Source of the DNA: Thermomonas brevis
GTDB taxonomy: Bacteria; Pseudomonadota; Gammaproteobacteria; Xanthomonadales; Xanthomonadaceae
Length of the DNA: 64,000 bases
Assembly: GCF_014395425.1 (NCBI RefSeq)
Contig: NZ_CP060711.1
Span: 1,860,001-1,924,000 of the forward strand
Direction of reading: 5' to 3'
The notes under the pieces were generated by a model, which was not told where the DNA came from, searched no databases, and saw only the letters and a program-made list of their open reading frames with translations. Shown one piece after another: positions 26,531 through 33,952 of the stretch. The translations under genes and the position numbers were made by a program. Position 1 is the stretch's first letter, and each line of letters begins with the position of its first letter.

Positions 26531-26603
26531 CGGACGCGGATCGACGCGGAAGGACGCGGATCAAAGCGTCCGGATCGGATGCTTATCCGCGTTGATCCGC
26601 GTC
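26531..26603. repeat. Repeated GGACGCGGATC palindrome
   Basis: GGACGCGGATC occurs as near-direct repeats at 26532 and 26552, and GACGCGGATCAA at 26553-26564 pairs with TTGATCCGCGTC at 26592-26603. It lies in the 209-base gap between nagA and the oxidoreductase gene. An A6 run follows the right arm. The remainder of the gap shows nothing I can name. Confidence 0.55.
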
Positions 26604-26631
26604 GAAAAAACCAGCCGTTTGACCGCAGGCG

Positions 26632-27762
26632 CTAGCGCCCGCCGACCCACGTCCCGCGCACGTGCATCTCCGCATCCAGCAGCACCAGGTCGGCGCGGTA
26701 GCCGGGCGCGATGCGGCCCAGTTCGCCGCCGAGGCCGAGGACCTCCGCCGGATATTGCGCCGCCATCCGGCAGGCTTCGTCCAGCGGCAGGTCGAGCAGG
26801 CGCACCGTGTTGCGCACGGCGCTGGCCATGTCCAGCGCGGAGCCCGCAAGCGAGCCGGCGGCGTTGCGCACCACGCCGTCGATGGCGGTGATGGTTTCGC
26901 CGTACAGGTCGAAGCTGGGATCGTCGCCGCCGACCATCGGCATCGCGTCGGTGACCAGCAGCACCTTGCCGCGCGGCTTGGCCTTCAGCGCCACCCGCAG
27001 GCTGGCCGGGTGCACGTGCACGCCGTCGACGATCACGCCCACCCAGCTGGCGTCGTCGTCCAGCGCCGCGCCGACCACGCCGGGTTCGCGGCCCTGCAGC
27101 GGGGTCATCGCGTTGTAGAGGTGGGTGAAGCCAGTGATGCCGGCGTCGAGGCCGGCGCGGGTTTCATCGAAACTGGCGGCGGTATGGCCGGCGCACACAA
27201 TCGCGCCGCGCTCGACCATCGCGCGGATGGTCGATGCCGGCACGCGTTCCGGCGCAAGGGTGATGAGGGTGACGCCGTTGTCCAGCGAAGTCGCCATCGC
27301 GATCTCGTCGGCGTCCGGCACGCGGAACTTGCCGGCGTCGTGGGTGCCTTTGCGCGCGGGCGCGATGTACGGGCCTTCCAGATGGATGCCGAGCACGCCG
27401 GGAACCTTCTGCGCGATGGCATCGCGGGTGGCGGCAATGGCGCGGCGCATCACCTTGGCGTCGTCGCTGATCAGCGTCGGCAGGAAGCCGGTGGTGCCGA
27501 ACCGGCGATGGCCGCGGCCGATGGCGTCGATGGCGTCGACGCTGGTGTCGTTGTTGAACAGCACGCCGCCGCCGCCGTTGACCTGCACGTCGATGAAGCC
27601 GGGCGCCAGCCAGCCGCCCTGCAGGTCGACGCGGTCCGCGCCGGTGGGCGCGTCGCCGTGCAGCACCGCGACGATGTGGCCGTCCTCGACCACCACGCAG
27701 GCGTCGCGCTCGAAGCCGCGCTCGGTGAGGACGTGGCCGTTGTGGAAGATGCGGGTGGTCAT
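26632..27762 (-). CDS. nagA: N-acetylglucosamine-6-phosphate deacetylase
   Basis: A 376-residue amidohydrolase that removes acetate from GlcNAc-6-phosphate. Motifs: 'HLEGPYIAPARKGTHD' (metal-binding Glu, about residue 128), 'VCAGHTAASFDE' and 'HLYNAMTPLQGREPG' (metal His), and the catalytic aspartate in 'LLVTDAMPMVGGDD'. Length fits the family. The start has AGGAG at 27770-27774. It is the last gene of a minus-strand unit nagQ-nagB-nagA, with a palindromic repeat in the 180-base gap to nagB. Its product feeds the NagB-II deaminase. Confidence 0.95.
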   Translation of the reverse strand: MTTRIFHNGHVLTERGFERDACVVVEDGHIVAVLHGDAPTGADRVDLQGGWLAPGFIDVQVNGGGGVLFNNDTSVDAIDAIGRGHRRFGTTGFLPTLISDDAKVMRRAIAATRDAIAQKVPGVLGIHLEGPYIAPARKGTHDAGKFRVPDADEIAMATSLDNGVTLITLAPERVPASTIRAMVERGAIVCAGHTAASFDETRAGLDAGITGFTHLYNAMTPLQGREPGVVGAALDDDASWVGVIVDGVHVHPASLRVALKAKPRGKVLLVTDAMPMVGGDDPSFDLYGETITAIDGVVRNAAGSLAGSALDMASAVRNTVRLLDLPLDEACRMAAQYPAEVLGLGGELGRIAPGYRADLVLLDAEMHVRGTWVGGR

Positions 27763-27782
27763 GCGGTGGTGCTCCTGCGGGT

Positions 27783-27937
27783 CTCCCTCCCTTTCGCGCA
27801 GCGAAGGGGAGGGTTGGGGAGGGGTGCTGTTCGGAAGGAATCAAAAACCAACCCCCTCCCAACCTCCCCCTTCACCTGCGGTGAAAGGGGAGGAGCACAG
27901 CATCGCCCCTCCTTCTCATGCGGCGTAGGGGAGAAGA
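27783..27937. repeat. Intergenic palindromic repeat between nagB-II and nagA
   Basis: An imperfect long inverted repeat: CTCCCTCCCTTTCGCGC... at 27783-27829 against AACCCCCTCCCAACC... at 27848-27893, each also folding on itself, plus a third small stem CTTCTC...GAGAAG at 27912-27937. Same family as the repeat at 15.8 kb. It may set different mRNA levels for nagB-II and nagA within one transcript. Confidence 0.65.
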
Positions 27938-27942
27938 ATGGA

Positions 27943-28977
27943 TCACACCGTCTCCGTCACCTTGTTCAGATGCGGCGGCACGTCCGGATCGTAGCCGCGC
28001 GCCACCGACAGCGCATTCGCCACCGCGTAGAACGCCTGCACGGTGAGGATGGGCGTGGCCGCCGGATGCGGCGAGGCCGGCAGCGGCAGCACGCCGGGGC
28101 CGGCTTCGCCGGGCCGCGCCAGCCAGACCGGCGCGCCGCGCGCGCGGAACTCGTCGGCCACCGCTGCGGTGCCGGCGCCGGTGTCGTCGTCCTGGGCGAA
28201 GGCCAGCACCGGGAAGTCCGGGCCGACGATCGCCATCGGCCCGTGCTTCACCTCGGCGGACGAGAACGCCTCCGCGTGCAGGCCGCAGGTTTCCTTGAAC
28301 TTCAGCGCCGCTTCCTGCGCCGCGCCCAGGCCCAGCCCGCGGCCGAGCACGAACAGGTGATCGGCCAGCCGCAGGCCGGACACCAGCGGCGACCAGTCCT
28401 GCGCCCACGCCTGGCGCATCGCGTCCGGCAGCGCGTCGACGGCGGCTAGCAGCTTGGCGTCGCCGCTCCAGCGCGCGGTGAGCTGGAGCAGCGCGGCCAG
28501 CGAGCACAGGTAGCTCTTGGTCGCGGCCACGCTGTTCTCCGGGCCGGCGTGCAGCGGCAGCACGGTGTCGGCCAGTCGCGCCAATGGCGAGTCGGCAACG
28601 TTCACCAGCGCCACCACGTGCGCGCCGCCCGCCTTGGCGATCTCGGCATTGCGCAGCAGATCGGGACTCTTGCCGGACTGCGAGATGGCGACGAACAGCG
28701 CGCCGTCCAGTTTCGGCTGCACCGCGTACACCGAGCCCACCGAGGGCGAGGCGGAGGCGGTCACCAGCCCGAGCGTGGTTTCGAACAGGTACTTGCCATA
28801 GGTGGCGGCGTGGTCGGAGCTGCCGCGCGCGCAGGTGACGATGAAGCGCGGCGGCTGCGCGCGCAGGCGTTCCACCAGCGCGTCGATGGTGGCTGCGTTG
28901 GCGGCGAACTGGCGGGCGACGGCGTTGGCCGCTTCGGCGGCTTCGGTATGCATCCAGGTGCTGTCGGGGGCGGGCAT
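27943..28977 (-). CDS. nagB-II: SIS-domain glucosamine-6-phosphate deaminase (NagB-II)
   Basis: A 344-residue protein with two tandem SIS (sugar isomerase) domains. The first contains 'ARGSSDHAATYGKYLFE' (residue about 55) and 'VAISQSGKSPDLLRNAEIAKAGGAHVVALVN' and the second 'GRGLGLGAAQEAALKFKETCGLHAEAFSSAEVKHGP' (about 240). Xanthomonads and Shewanella use this GlmS-like enzyme in place of classical NagB to turn glucosamine-6-phosphate into fructose-6-phosphate and ammonia. It has no glutaminase domain, which separates it from GlmS. It lies between nagQ (33 bases upstream) and nagA. Confidence 0.9.
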   Translation of the reverse strand: MPAPDSTWMHTEAAEAANAVARQFAANAATIDALVERLRAQPPRFIVTCARGSSDHAATYGKYLFETTLGLVTASASPSVGSVYAVQPKLDGALFVAISQSGKSPDLLRNAEIAKAGGAHVVALVNVADSPLARLADTVLPLHAGPENSVAATKSYLCSLAALLQLTARWSGDAKLLAAVDALPDAMRQAWAQDWSPLVSGLRLADHLFVLGRGLGLGAAQEAALKFKETCGLHAEAFSSAEVKHGPMAIVGPDFPVLAFAQDDDTGAGTAAVADEFRARGAPVWLARPGEAGPGVLPLPASPHPAATPILTVQAFYAVANALSVARGYDPDVPPHLNKVTETV

Positions 28978-29010
28978 GTCGGTGTCCGGTGGGGGGCGGA
29001 GGGAAGTGAG

Positions 29011-29751
29011 TCAAGCGTGCAGTTCGGCGACGAAGTCGTAGGCGTCGCCGCGGTAGCAGGAGCGGGTGAACTCGACCACGGCGCCGTCGGCGAGGAAGGC
29101 GCGGCGCTCGATGTACAGGCCGGGGCCGCCTTCCGGCAGGCCGAGCAGGCGCGCCTGTTCGGCGTCGAAGGCGATCGCGCGCAGGCGTTGCAGCGCGCGC
29201 ACCGGGCGGATGCCGCGCGCGGCCAGGGTGGCGTACAGCGAGCCGCGCAGCAGTTCGGCGTCGGGCAGCAGGGCCAGCGGCACGCTGCTGCGTTCCAGCG
29301 CCAGCGGCTGGCCGGCGGCGGTGCGCAGGCGGTAGAAGCGCGCCACCTGCGCGCCGGGGGAGAGGCCCAGCGCCATCGCCTCTTCCGGCGTGGCCGCGCC
29401 GCTGCCGCTGTCCAGCACCACCGACTTCGGGTCCAGGCCGCGCGCGCGCAGGTCGTCGCTGAAGCTGGTCAGCTGCGAGAACGACTTGACGATGCGCTCG
29501 GCGACGAAGGTGCCCGAGCCCTGCCGCTGCAGCAGCAGGCCGTCCTCGACCAGCCCGGCGATGGCCTTGCGCACGGTGACCCGCGACAGCGCGAGCTGCT
29601 TGCCCAGCTCGCGCTCCGGCGGCAGCGCCTGGCCGGGCGCCAGCGCGCCCTGCTCAATGGCGTGCTGCAGCGCGCGGCGCAGGTGCTGGTAGGCGGGCGC
29701 GCGCTGCGCCGCGGACTGGCGGCGGAACTCGGCGGCGAGATAGTCGTCCAT
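29011..29751 (-). CDS. nagQ: GntR/HutC-family regulator of GlcNAc genes
   Basis: A 246-residue repressor. Residues 10-80 form a winged HTH ('PPERELGKQLALSRVTVRKAIAGLVEDGLLLQRQGSGTFVAERI'), and residues 90-240 a UTRA ligand domain of the HutC type (YvoA/DasR relatives bind GlcN-6-P or GlcNAc-6-P). It lies upstream of nagB-II and nagA in one unit and matches the xanthomonad NagQ position. A palindrome GATTGGATAATACCAATC directly before its start codon suggests autoregulation. Confidence 0.9.
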   Translation of the reverse strand: MDDYLAAEFRRQSAAQRAPAYQHLRRALQHAIEQGALAPGQALPPERELGKQLALSRVTVRKAIAGLVEDGLLLQRQGSGTFVAERIVKSFSQLTSFSDDLRARGLDPKSVVLDSGSGAATPEEAMALGLSPGAQVARFYRLRTAAGQPLALERSSVPLALLPDAELLRGSLYATLAARGIRPVRALQRLRAIAFDAEQARLLGLPEGGPGLYIERRAFLADGAVVEFTRSCYRGDAYDFVAELHA

Positions 29752-29769
29752 GATTGGATAATACCAATC
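29752..29769. promoter_or_regulatory. Candidate NagQ operator
   Basis: GATTGGATAATACCAATC: perfect 6-bp arms GATTGG/CCAATC around a 6-base centre, ending at the nagQ start codon. Further TTGGTAT-type half-sites lie close by (ATACCAA at 29770-29777, GATTGGTATT near 29828). The half-site resembles the YvoA/DasR type (TTGGTAT...ATACCAA), so NagQ binding is the likely role. Confidence 0.6.
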
Positions 29770-30007
29770 AGATACCAAAATCCAACCATCCGGGCGAATT
29801 TTGGTCGATTGGTCTCTTCGACCGCCTGATTGGTATTGCCATGGCTGCCGGCAACAAGCCGGGATCGATGTGCGGTGTCGGCGCTGATCGGCGCTCACTT
29901 GGCGCTGTTTCCCGGCGCGCGCCTGATCGGCGCCATGCGGGAACCAGGGGGAGTCGGCTTCGCGGGGCTTCGGCCGCGCGATGGAGCGAGGAGAGGCCAC
30001 CAATTGC

Positions 30008-30118
30008 CGTCATCCCCGCGAAAGTGAGCCGCTTATGACAGACGACTGTCTGTCCAAACCATGGACTTTACTTTCAAGGGCTTAACGTCCATGGATCCCC
30101 GCTTTCGCGGGAATGACG
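30008..30118. repeat. Xanthomonad-type CGTCATTCCCGCGAA palindromic element
   Basis: CGTCATCCCCGCGAAAG at 30008-30024 pairs with CTTTCGCGGGAATGACG at 30102-30118 (one mismatch). Inside are further small inverted repeats: GACAG/CTGTC (30037-30050) and CCATGGAC/GTCCATGG (30059-30066, 30087-30094). The whole is a nested cruciform element between nagQ and nagR. A sister copy lies at 59.5 kb. Confidence 0.75.
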
Positions 30119-30144
30119 ATCAGGAGCGCGTTGCTCGGGGCGTC

Positions 30145-31176
30145 CTAGCGCTTCGGCCGCGGCGGCGCGGTCGAGCCGCGCACCACCAGCTCCGGGCTGA
30201 TCCCGGCGTTCGCCAGCGGCGCTTCCGGCTGCTCGCGGATTTCCGCCAGCAGGCGGCGCGCGGCCAGCCGGCCGATGTCCTCGGTGGCCTGCTTGGCGGT
30301 GGTCAGCGCCGGCCAGCTCTGCTTGGAGAACGGGCTGTCCTCGAAGCCGGCGATCGACAGGTCGTAGGGCACGTTGAGGCCGCTGGAGCGCGCCGCCGCC
30401 AGCACGCCGGCGGCGATTTCGTCGTTGCTGCCGAAGATTGCGGTGGGCGGATCGCTCAAGGCCAGCAGCCGGCGCGCGCCGCGGAAGCCGTCGTCGAAGG
30501 AATAGTCGCCTTCCACCACCAGCTCGGGATCGGCGGCGATGCCGTAGTCGCGCAGCGCGTCGGCATAGCCCTGGTGGCGGCTCCACGAGGAGCCGTGCGA
30601 CTTGCCGCCCCACAGGAAGCCGATGCGCTGGTGGCCGAGCTGGATCAGGTGGCCGGTGATCGCGTAGGCGGCGTCGCGGTCGTCCACGTAGACGCAGGGG
30701 CTGCCGTCCTGCGGATCGCTGGACGCCGACACGATCCGCACCAGCTTCACCCCGGCCGCGACCAGCGCGTCCACCAGCGGCTGCTGCTCCGACATCGGCG
30801 GCGCCAGCACGATGCCGGCCAGCCGCGCGTTGCGCACCAGCTGCACGATCTCGTCGGCCAGCCCCGGCGAGGACGCGTCGCAGGGGTGGATCTGCAAGCC
30901 GTAGCCGGTCTCGCGGCAGACCGACAGCACGCCGTTCTGCATCGCGATGACATAGTACGGGTTCGGGTTGTCGTACAGCAGTCCGATCGCGTACGACTGC
31001 GCGCTGCGCAGGCTGCGCGCGGACGGGTCCGGCCGGTAGCCGAGCTCCGCGATCGCCTTGCGCACCTGCTCGCGGGTGCGCGCGTGCACGCCCGCCTCGT
31101 CGTTGATGACCCGCGAGACGGTCTTCAGCGACACCTCCGCGCGGGCGGCGACGTCCTTGATGGTGGGCTTGCGCAC
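30145..31176 (-). CDS. nagR: LacI-family regulator of GlcNAc genes
   Basis: A 343-residue repressor. The N-terminal LacI HTH is 'TIKDVAARAEVSLKTVSRVINDEAGVHARTRE' (residues 5-36). A periplasmic-binding-protein-like domain follows ('GYRPDPSARSLRSAQSYAIGLLYDNPNPYYV', 'FGSNDEIAAGVL'). I start at GTG 31176 because the LacI family begins 'xxPTIKDVA'. It lies 20 bases after nagP, so the two are probably cotranscribed, and the matching operator candidate TGACAACGATGTCA is upstream of nagP and glk. NagR of Xanthomonas campestris plays this role. Confidence 0.88.
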   Translation of the reverse strand: MRKPTIKDVAARAEVSLKTVSRVINDEAGVHARTREQVRKAIAELGYRPDPSARSLRSAQSYAIGLLYDNPNPYYVIAMQNGVLSVCRETGYGLQIHPCDASSPGLADEIVQLVRNARLAGIVLAPPMSEQQPLVDALVAAGVKLVRIVSASSDPQDGSPCVYVDDRDAAYAITGHLIQLGHQRIGFLWGGKSHGSSWSRHQGYADALRDYGIAADPELVVEGDYSFDDGFRGARRLLALSDPPTAIFGSNDEIAAGVLAAARSSGLNVPYDLSIAGFEDSPFSKQSWPALTTAKQATEDIGRLAARRLLAEIREQPEAPLANAGISPELVVRGSTAPPRPKR

Positions 31177-31196
31177 GGATGGTCTCGCGGAGGCGG

Positions 31197-32465
31197 TCAG
31201 CGGCCGGCGCGGTGGCCGCGCGCGGCGAAATAGAGGATGTAAAGGTAGCAGGGGACCATCAGCAGCAGGAACACTAGCTGGAAGTCGAGCGATTCCTTCA
31301 GGTGCACGAACAGCTGCGGGATGATCGCGCCGCCGGAAATGCCCATGATCAGCAGCGCCGAGCCCTGCTCGGTGAAGCGGCCCAGGCCCTGGATCGCCAG
31401 CGGGAAGATCGCCGGCCACATCATCGCGTTGGCGAAGCCCAGCGCCGCGACGAACGCCACCGACACGATGCCCTGGGTGGCGAACGCGCCGACCGTGAAC
31501 GCCACGCCCAGCACCGCCGACACCGCCAGCCAGCGCTCCTGCGAGACGACGCGCGGGATCAGCACCAGCCCGGCCAGGTAGCCGAGCAGCATCGCGCCGA
31601 GGGTGAACGAGGTGAAGAACTTGGTCTGGTCCAGCGGCAGCCCGAAGCCCGCGCCGTAGGTGCCGATGGCGTCGCCGGCCATCACCTCCACGCCCACGTA
31701 CACGAAGATGCACAGCGCGCCCAGCCACACGTGCGGGTAGTGCAGGATGCTGGTGCGGCCGCCGTCGCCGCCGGCCTCGCGGTTGGCTTCCTCCGGGCGC
31801 AGCTCCGGCAGCGGCGAGAACAGGATGCCGACCGCCAGCAGCGCCAGCAGGCCGGCCATCAGCATGTACGGGTCGTGGATGCGCGCGGCGAATTCGTTGA
31901 GCAGCTGCTCGCGGGTGGCGAAATCGGCGGCTTCCACCTGCGCGCTCAGATCGCCCATGCCGTGCATCACCAGCGAGCCGATCACGAGCGGCGCCAGCAT
32001 GCCGGCCAGCTTGTTGCAGATGCCCATCACCGCGATGCGCTGCGCCGCGCCTTCGATCGGGCCGAGGATGCTGATGTAGGGATTCGACGCGGTCTGCAGG
32101 ATCGCAAGGCCGGCGCCGATGATGAAGATGCCGGTCACCGCGCCCGCGTACACGCGACCGGTGGTGTACTGGCCGAACACCACCGCGCCCACCGCCATCG
32201 CGAACAGGCCCAGCGCCATGCCCTTCTTCATGCCGGTCCTGCGCAGGATCGCCGAGGACGGCAGCGCCAGGCAGAAGTAGGAAATGTAGAACGCGAACGG
32301 AATCAGGAACGCGAGGCTGTCGCTGACGTTGAAGGCCAGCTTGGCGAACTGGATCAGCGGGCCGTTGAGCCAGGTGACGAAACCGAAGATGAAGAACAGC
32401 GCGCCGACGATGGCGATCGCGCCGTAGTGGGTGCGCGGTGCTGCGGCGGTGGACGGCGTGGACAT
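31197..32465 (-). CDS. nagP: NagP sugar MFS transporter (GlcNAc uptake)
   Basis: A 422-residue protein with about 12 membrane helices of the FucP/NagP sugar:proton symporter group. Signatures: 'FFIFGFVTWLNGPLIQFAKLAFNVSDSLAFLIPFAFYISYF' (residues 20-60), 'GMKKGMALGLF', and 'QTASNPYISILGPIEGAAQRIAVMGICNKLAG' (about 120-150). It imports GlcNAc across the inner membrane. I start at the ATG at 32465, where homology begins; the frame stays open for 67 more codons upstream. nagR follows 20 bases later. A partial NagR operator lies 90 bases upstream. Confidence 0.92.
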   Translation of the reverse strand: MSTPSTAAAPRTHYGAIAIVGALFFIFGFVTWLNGPLIQFAKLAFNVSDSLAFLIPFAFYISYFCLALPSSAILRRTGMKKGMALGLFAMAVGAVVFGQYTTGRVYAGAVTGIFIIGAGLAILQTASNPYISILGPIEGAAQRIAVMGICNKLAGMLAPLVIGSLVMHGMGDLSAQVEAADFATREQLLNEFAARIHDPYMLMAGLLALLAVGILFSPLPELRPEEANREAGGDGGRTSILHYPHVWLGALCIFVYVGVEVMAGDAIGTYGAGFGLPLDQTKFFTSFTLGAMLLGYLAGLVLIPRVVSQERWLAVSAVLGVAFTVGAFATQGIVSVAFVAALGFANAMMWPAIFPLAIQGLGRFTEQGSALLIMGISGGAIIPQLFVHLKESLDFQLVFLLLMVPCYLYILYFAARGHRAGR

Positions 32466-32554
32466 GGCGGTCGGGACTCCGGTGGTAAGCGGACGGACGA
32501 TAGCAGCTCGATGAAACGGATCGGACGGCCGATTGACGCACAGGACAAGCGAAG

Positions 32555-32568
32555 GTGCAACGATGTCA
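32555..32568. promoter_or_regulatory. Partial NagR operator upstream of nagP
   Basis: GTGCAACGATGTCA: the right eleven bases match the full palindrome at 32725 (CAACGATGTCA), while the left end is degenerate. It lies about 90 bases upstream of the nagP start in the 316-base divergent intergenic region, which otherwise holds the full operator and no recognisable gene. Confidence 0.4.
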
Positions 32569-32724
32569 AACAGACCGCCGAGATCCATCGGAATCGCGAC
32601 GAACGGCGGCCGATATGACCTACGCCGGCGTATGCGGAGACCCGCGCCAGTGCTGCCTTGCAACATGAATGGGGCGATCCGGACGGTCTTGCCGCAGACT
32701 CGTGAAAATTTCGGGTCAAGTTGT

Positions 32725-32738
32725 TGACAACGATGTCA
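32725..32738. promoter_or_regulatory. Candidate NagR (LacI-type) operator
   Basis: TGACAACGATGTCA, a palindrome of the form TGACAwCGwTGTCA with the CG centre usual for LacI-family sites. It overlaps a TTGACA hexamer (32724-32729) upstream of the glucokinase gene, where a bound repressor would block transcription. Known NagR boxes of xanthomonads have a similar core. Confidence 0.65.
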
Positions 32739-32781
32739 TCCGTTGTGCAGAGTCGGCCCCCTGCACTGGGGGAAGACAGGC

Positions 32782-33888
32782 ATGGGCGAGGCGATCGGCA
32801 TCGCGAACGGAACGGCAGCGGCGGCGGAAGCGCACGTCGTGCGGATGGCCGCGCCCGTCGCCGGCGACTGCTTCATCGCCGCCGACGTCGGCGGCACCAA
32901 CGCCCGCATCTCGCTGGTGCGCACCGATGCCGACGGCGCCATCCAAGTGCTGTCGTGGCGCCGCTATCCCTGCGCCGACTATCCGGGGCTGGGCGCGATC
33001 CTGGCCGAGTTCGTCGCCGATCACCCGGCCCGCGAAGGCATCGACTGCATGGTCATCGCCAGCGCCGGCGTGCTGCTGGACGACGAGGTCATCAATTCCA
33101 ACCTGCCGTGGCGGATCTCGCTGGCCGAACTGCGCCGCGACCTGCACCTGCGCGAACTGCACGTGGTCAACGACTTCGCCGCCGCCGCGCACGGCACCGG
33201 CCGGCTGGCCGCCAGCGAATCGCGCCTGCTGACCCCGGACGTGGCGACGGCCGAACCCGGCCCGACCCTGGTGATCGGCCCCGGCACCGGGCTGGGCGCG
33301 GCGATCTGCATCCCGCGGGCGGACGGTGTGGTGGTGCTGCCCACCGAGGCCGGCATGGCCGCGTTCGCGCCCGGCGACGAGCGCGAGATCGAAATCCTGC
33401 GCTGGCTGCGCCGGCGCGGCCACGCCCACGTCTGCACCGAACAGCTGCTGTCCGGCCCCGGTCTGGTGAACCTGTACGAAGCGCTGTGCGAGCTGCGCGG
33501 CGTGACCCCGCGGCTGGACGCGCCGGCGGCGATCAGCCAGGCCGCGCGCATGGGCGAGGCGGTCGCGCTGGAAGCGGTGCTCACCTTCTGCGCGCTGCTG
33601 GGCAGCGTGATCGGCGACCTCGCCATGACCGCCAGCGCCCACTGCGTCTATGTGGCCGGCGGGATCGTGCCGCAGATCGCCGACTTCCTGCCGCGCAGCG
33701 AATTCCGCGCGCGCCTGGTCGGCAAGGGCGCGATGCGCGCCGTGCTGGAGCGGGTGCCGGTGCGGCTTGTGGAAAACGAAAGGCTCGGCGTCCTCGGTGC
33801 GGCGAGCTGGTACCTGCAGCACCAGCAGGAGCGTCGACACCGGGAAAAGGCCGCGCACAAGCAGAGCCAGGCCGCCGCAGCACCATGA
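32782..33888 (+). CDS. glk: Glucokinase-type kinase (probable GlcNAc/glucose kinase)
   Basis: A 368-residue non-ROK glucokinase of the Glk family. 'FIAADVGGTNARISLVRT' (residues about 33-50) is the phosphate-1 loop, 'NDFAAAAHGTGRL' the hexose-binding loop and 'TLVIGPGTGLGAAICI' the phosphate-2 loop. In the xanthomonad nag cluster a kinase of this type phosphorylates GlcNAc after uptake (described as NagK-II). It has an extended Lys/Gln/Ala-rich C-terminus. It starts at the ATG at 32782 with GGGGGAAG just before it. It leads the plus-strand unit with the receptor and hexosaminidase, under the NagR operator. Confidence 0.85.
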   Translation: MGEAIGIANGTAAAAEAHVVRMAAPVAGDCFIAADVGGTNARISLVRTDADGAIQVLSWRRYPCADYPGLGAILAEFVADHPAREGIDCMVIASAGVLLDDEVINSNLPWRISLAELRRDLHLRELHVVNDFAAAAHGTGRLAASESRLLTPDVATAEPGPTLVIGPGTGLGAAICIPRADGVVVLPTEAGMAAFAPGDEREIEILRWLRRRGHAHVCTEQLLSGPGLVNLYEALCELRGVTPRLDAPAAISQAARMGEAVALEAVLTFCALLGSVIGDLAMTASAHCVYVAGGIVPQIADFLPRSEFRARLVGKGAMRAVLERVPVRLVENERLGVLGAASWYLQHQQERRHREKAAHKQSQAAAAP

Positions 33889-33952
33889 CCCAACAGCGGA
33901 AGGCCCGATGGAGAGCGGGACCCGACGCCACAACAGCCCTGGAGAACCAGCA

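Noticed and set aside
27943..28977. Glucosamine-fructose-6-phosphate aminotransferase (GlmS)
   Set aside because: It has only the two SIS domains and no N-terminal glutaminase; the gene neighbourhood is nag catabolism.
32466..32666. N-terminal extension of NagP by 67 residues
   Set aside because: The extension would overlap the partial operator and gives an arginine-rich leader not seen in sugar symporters; homology begins at the ATG at 32465.
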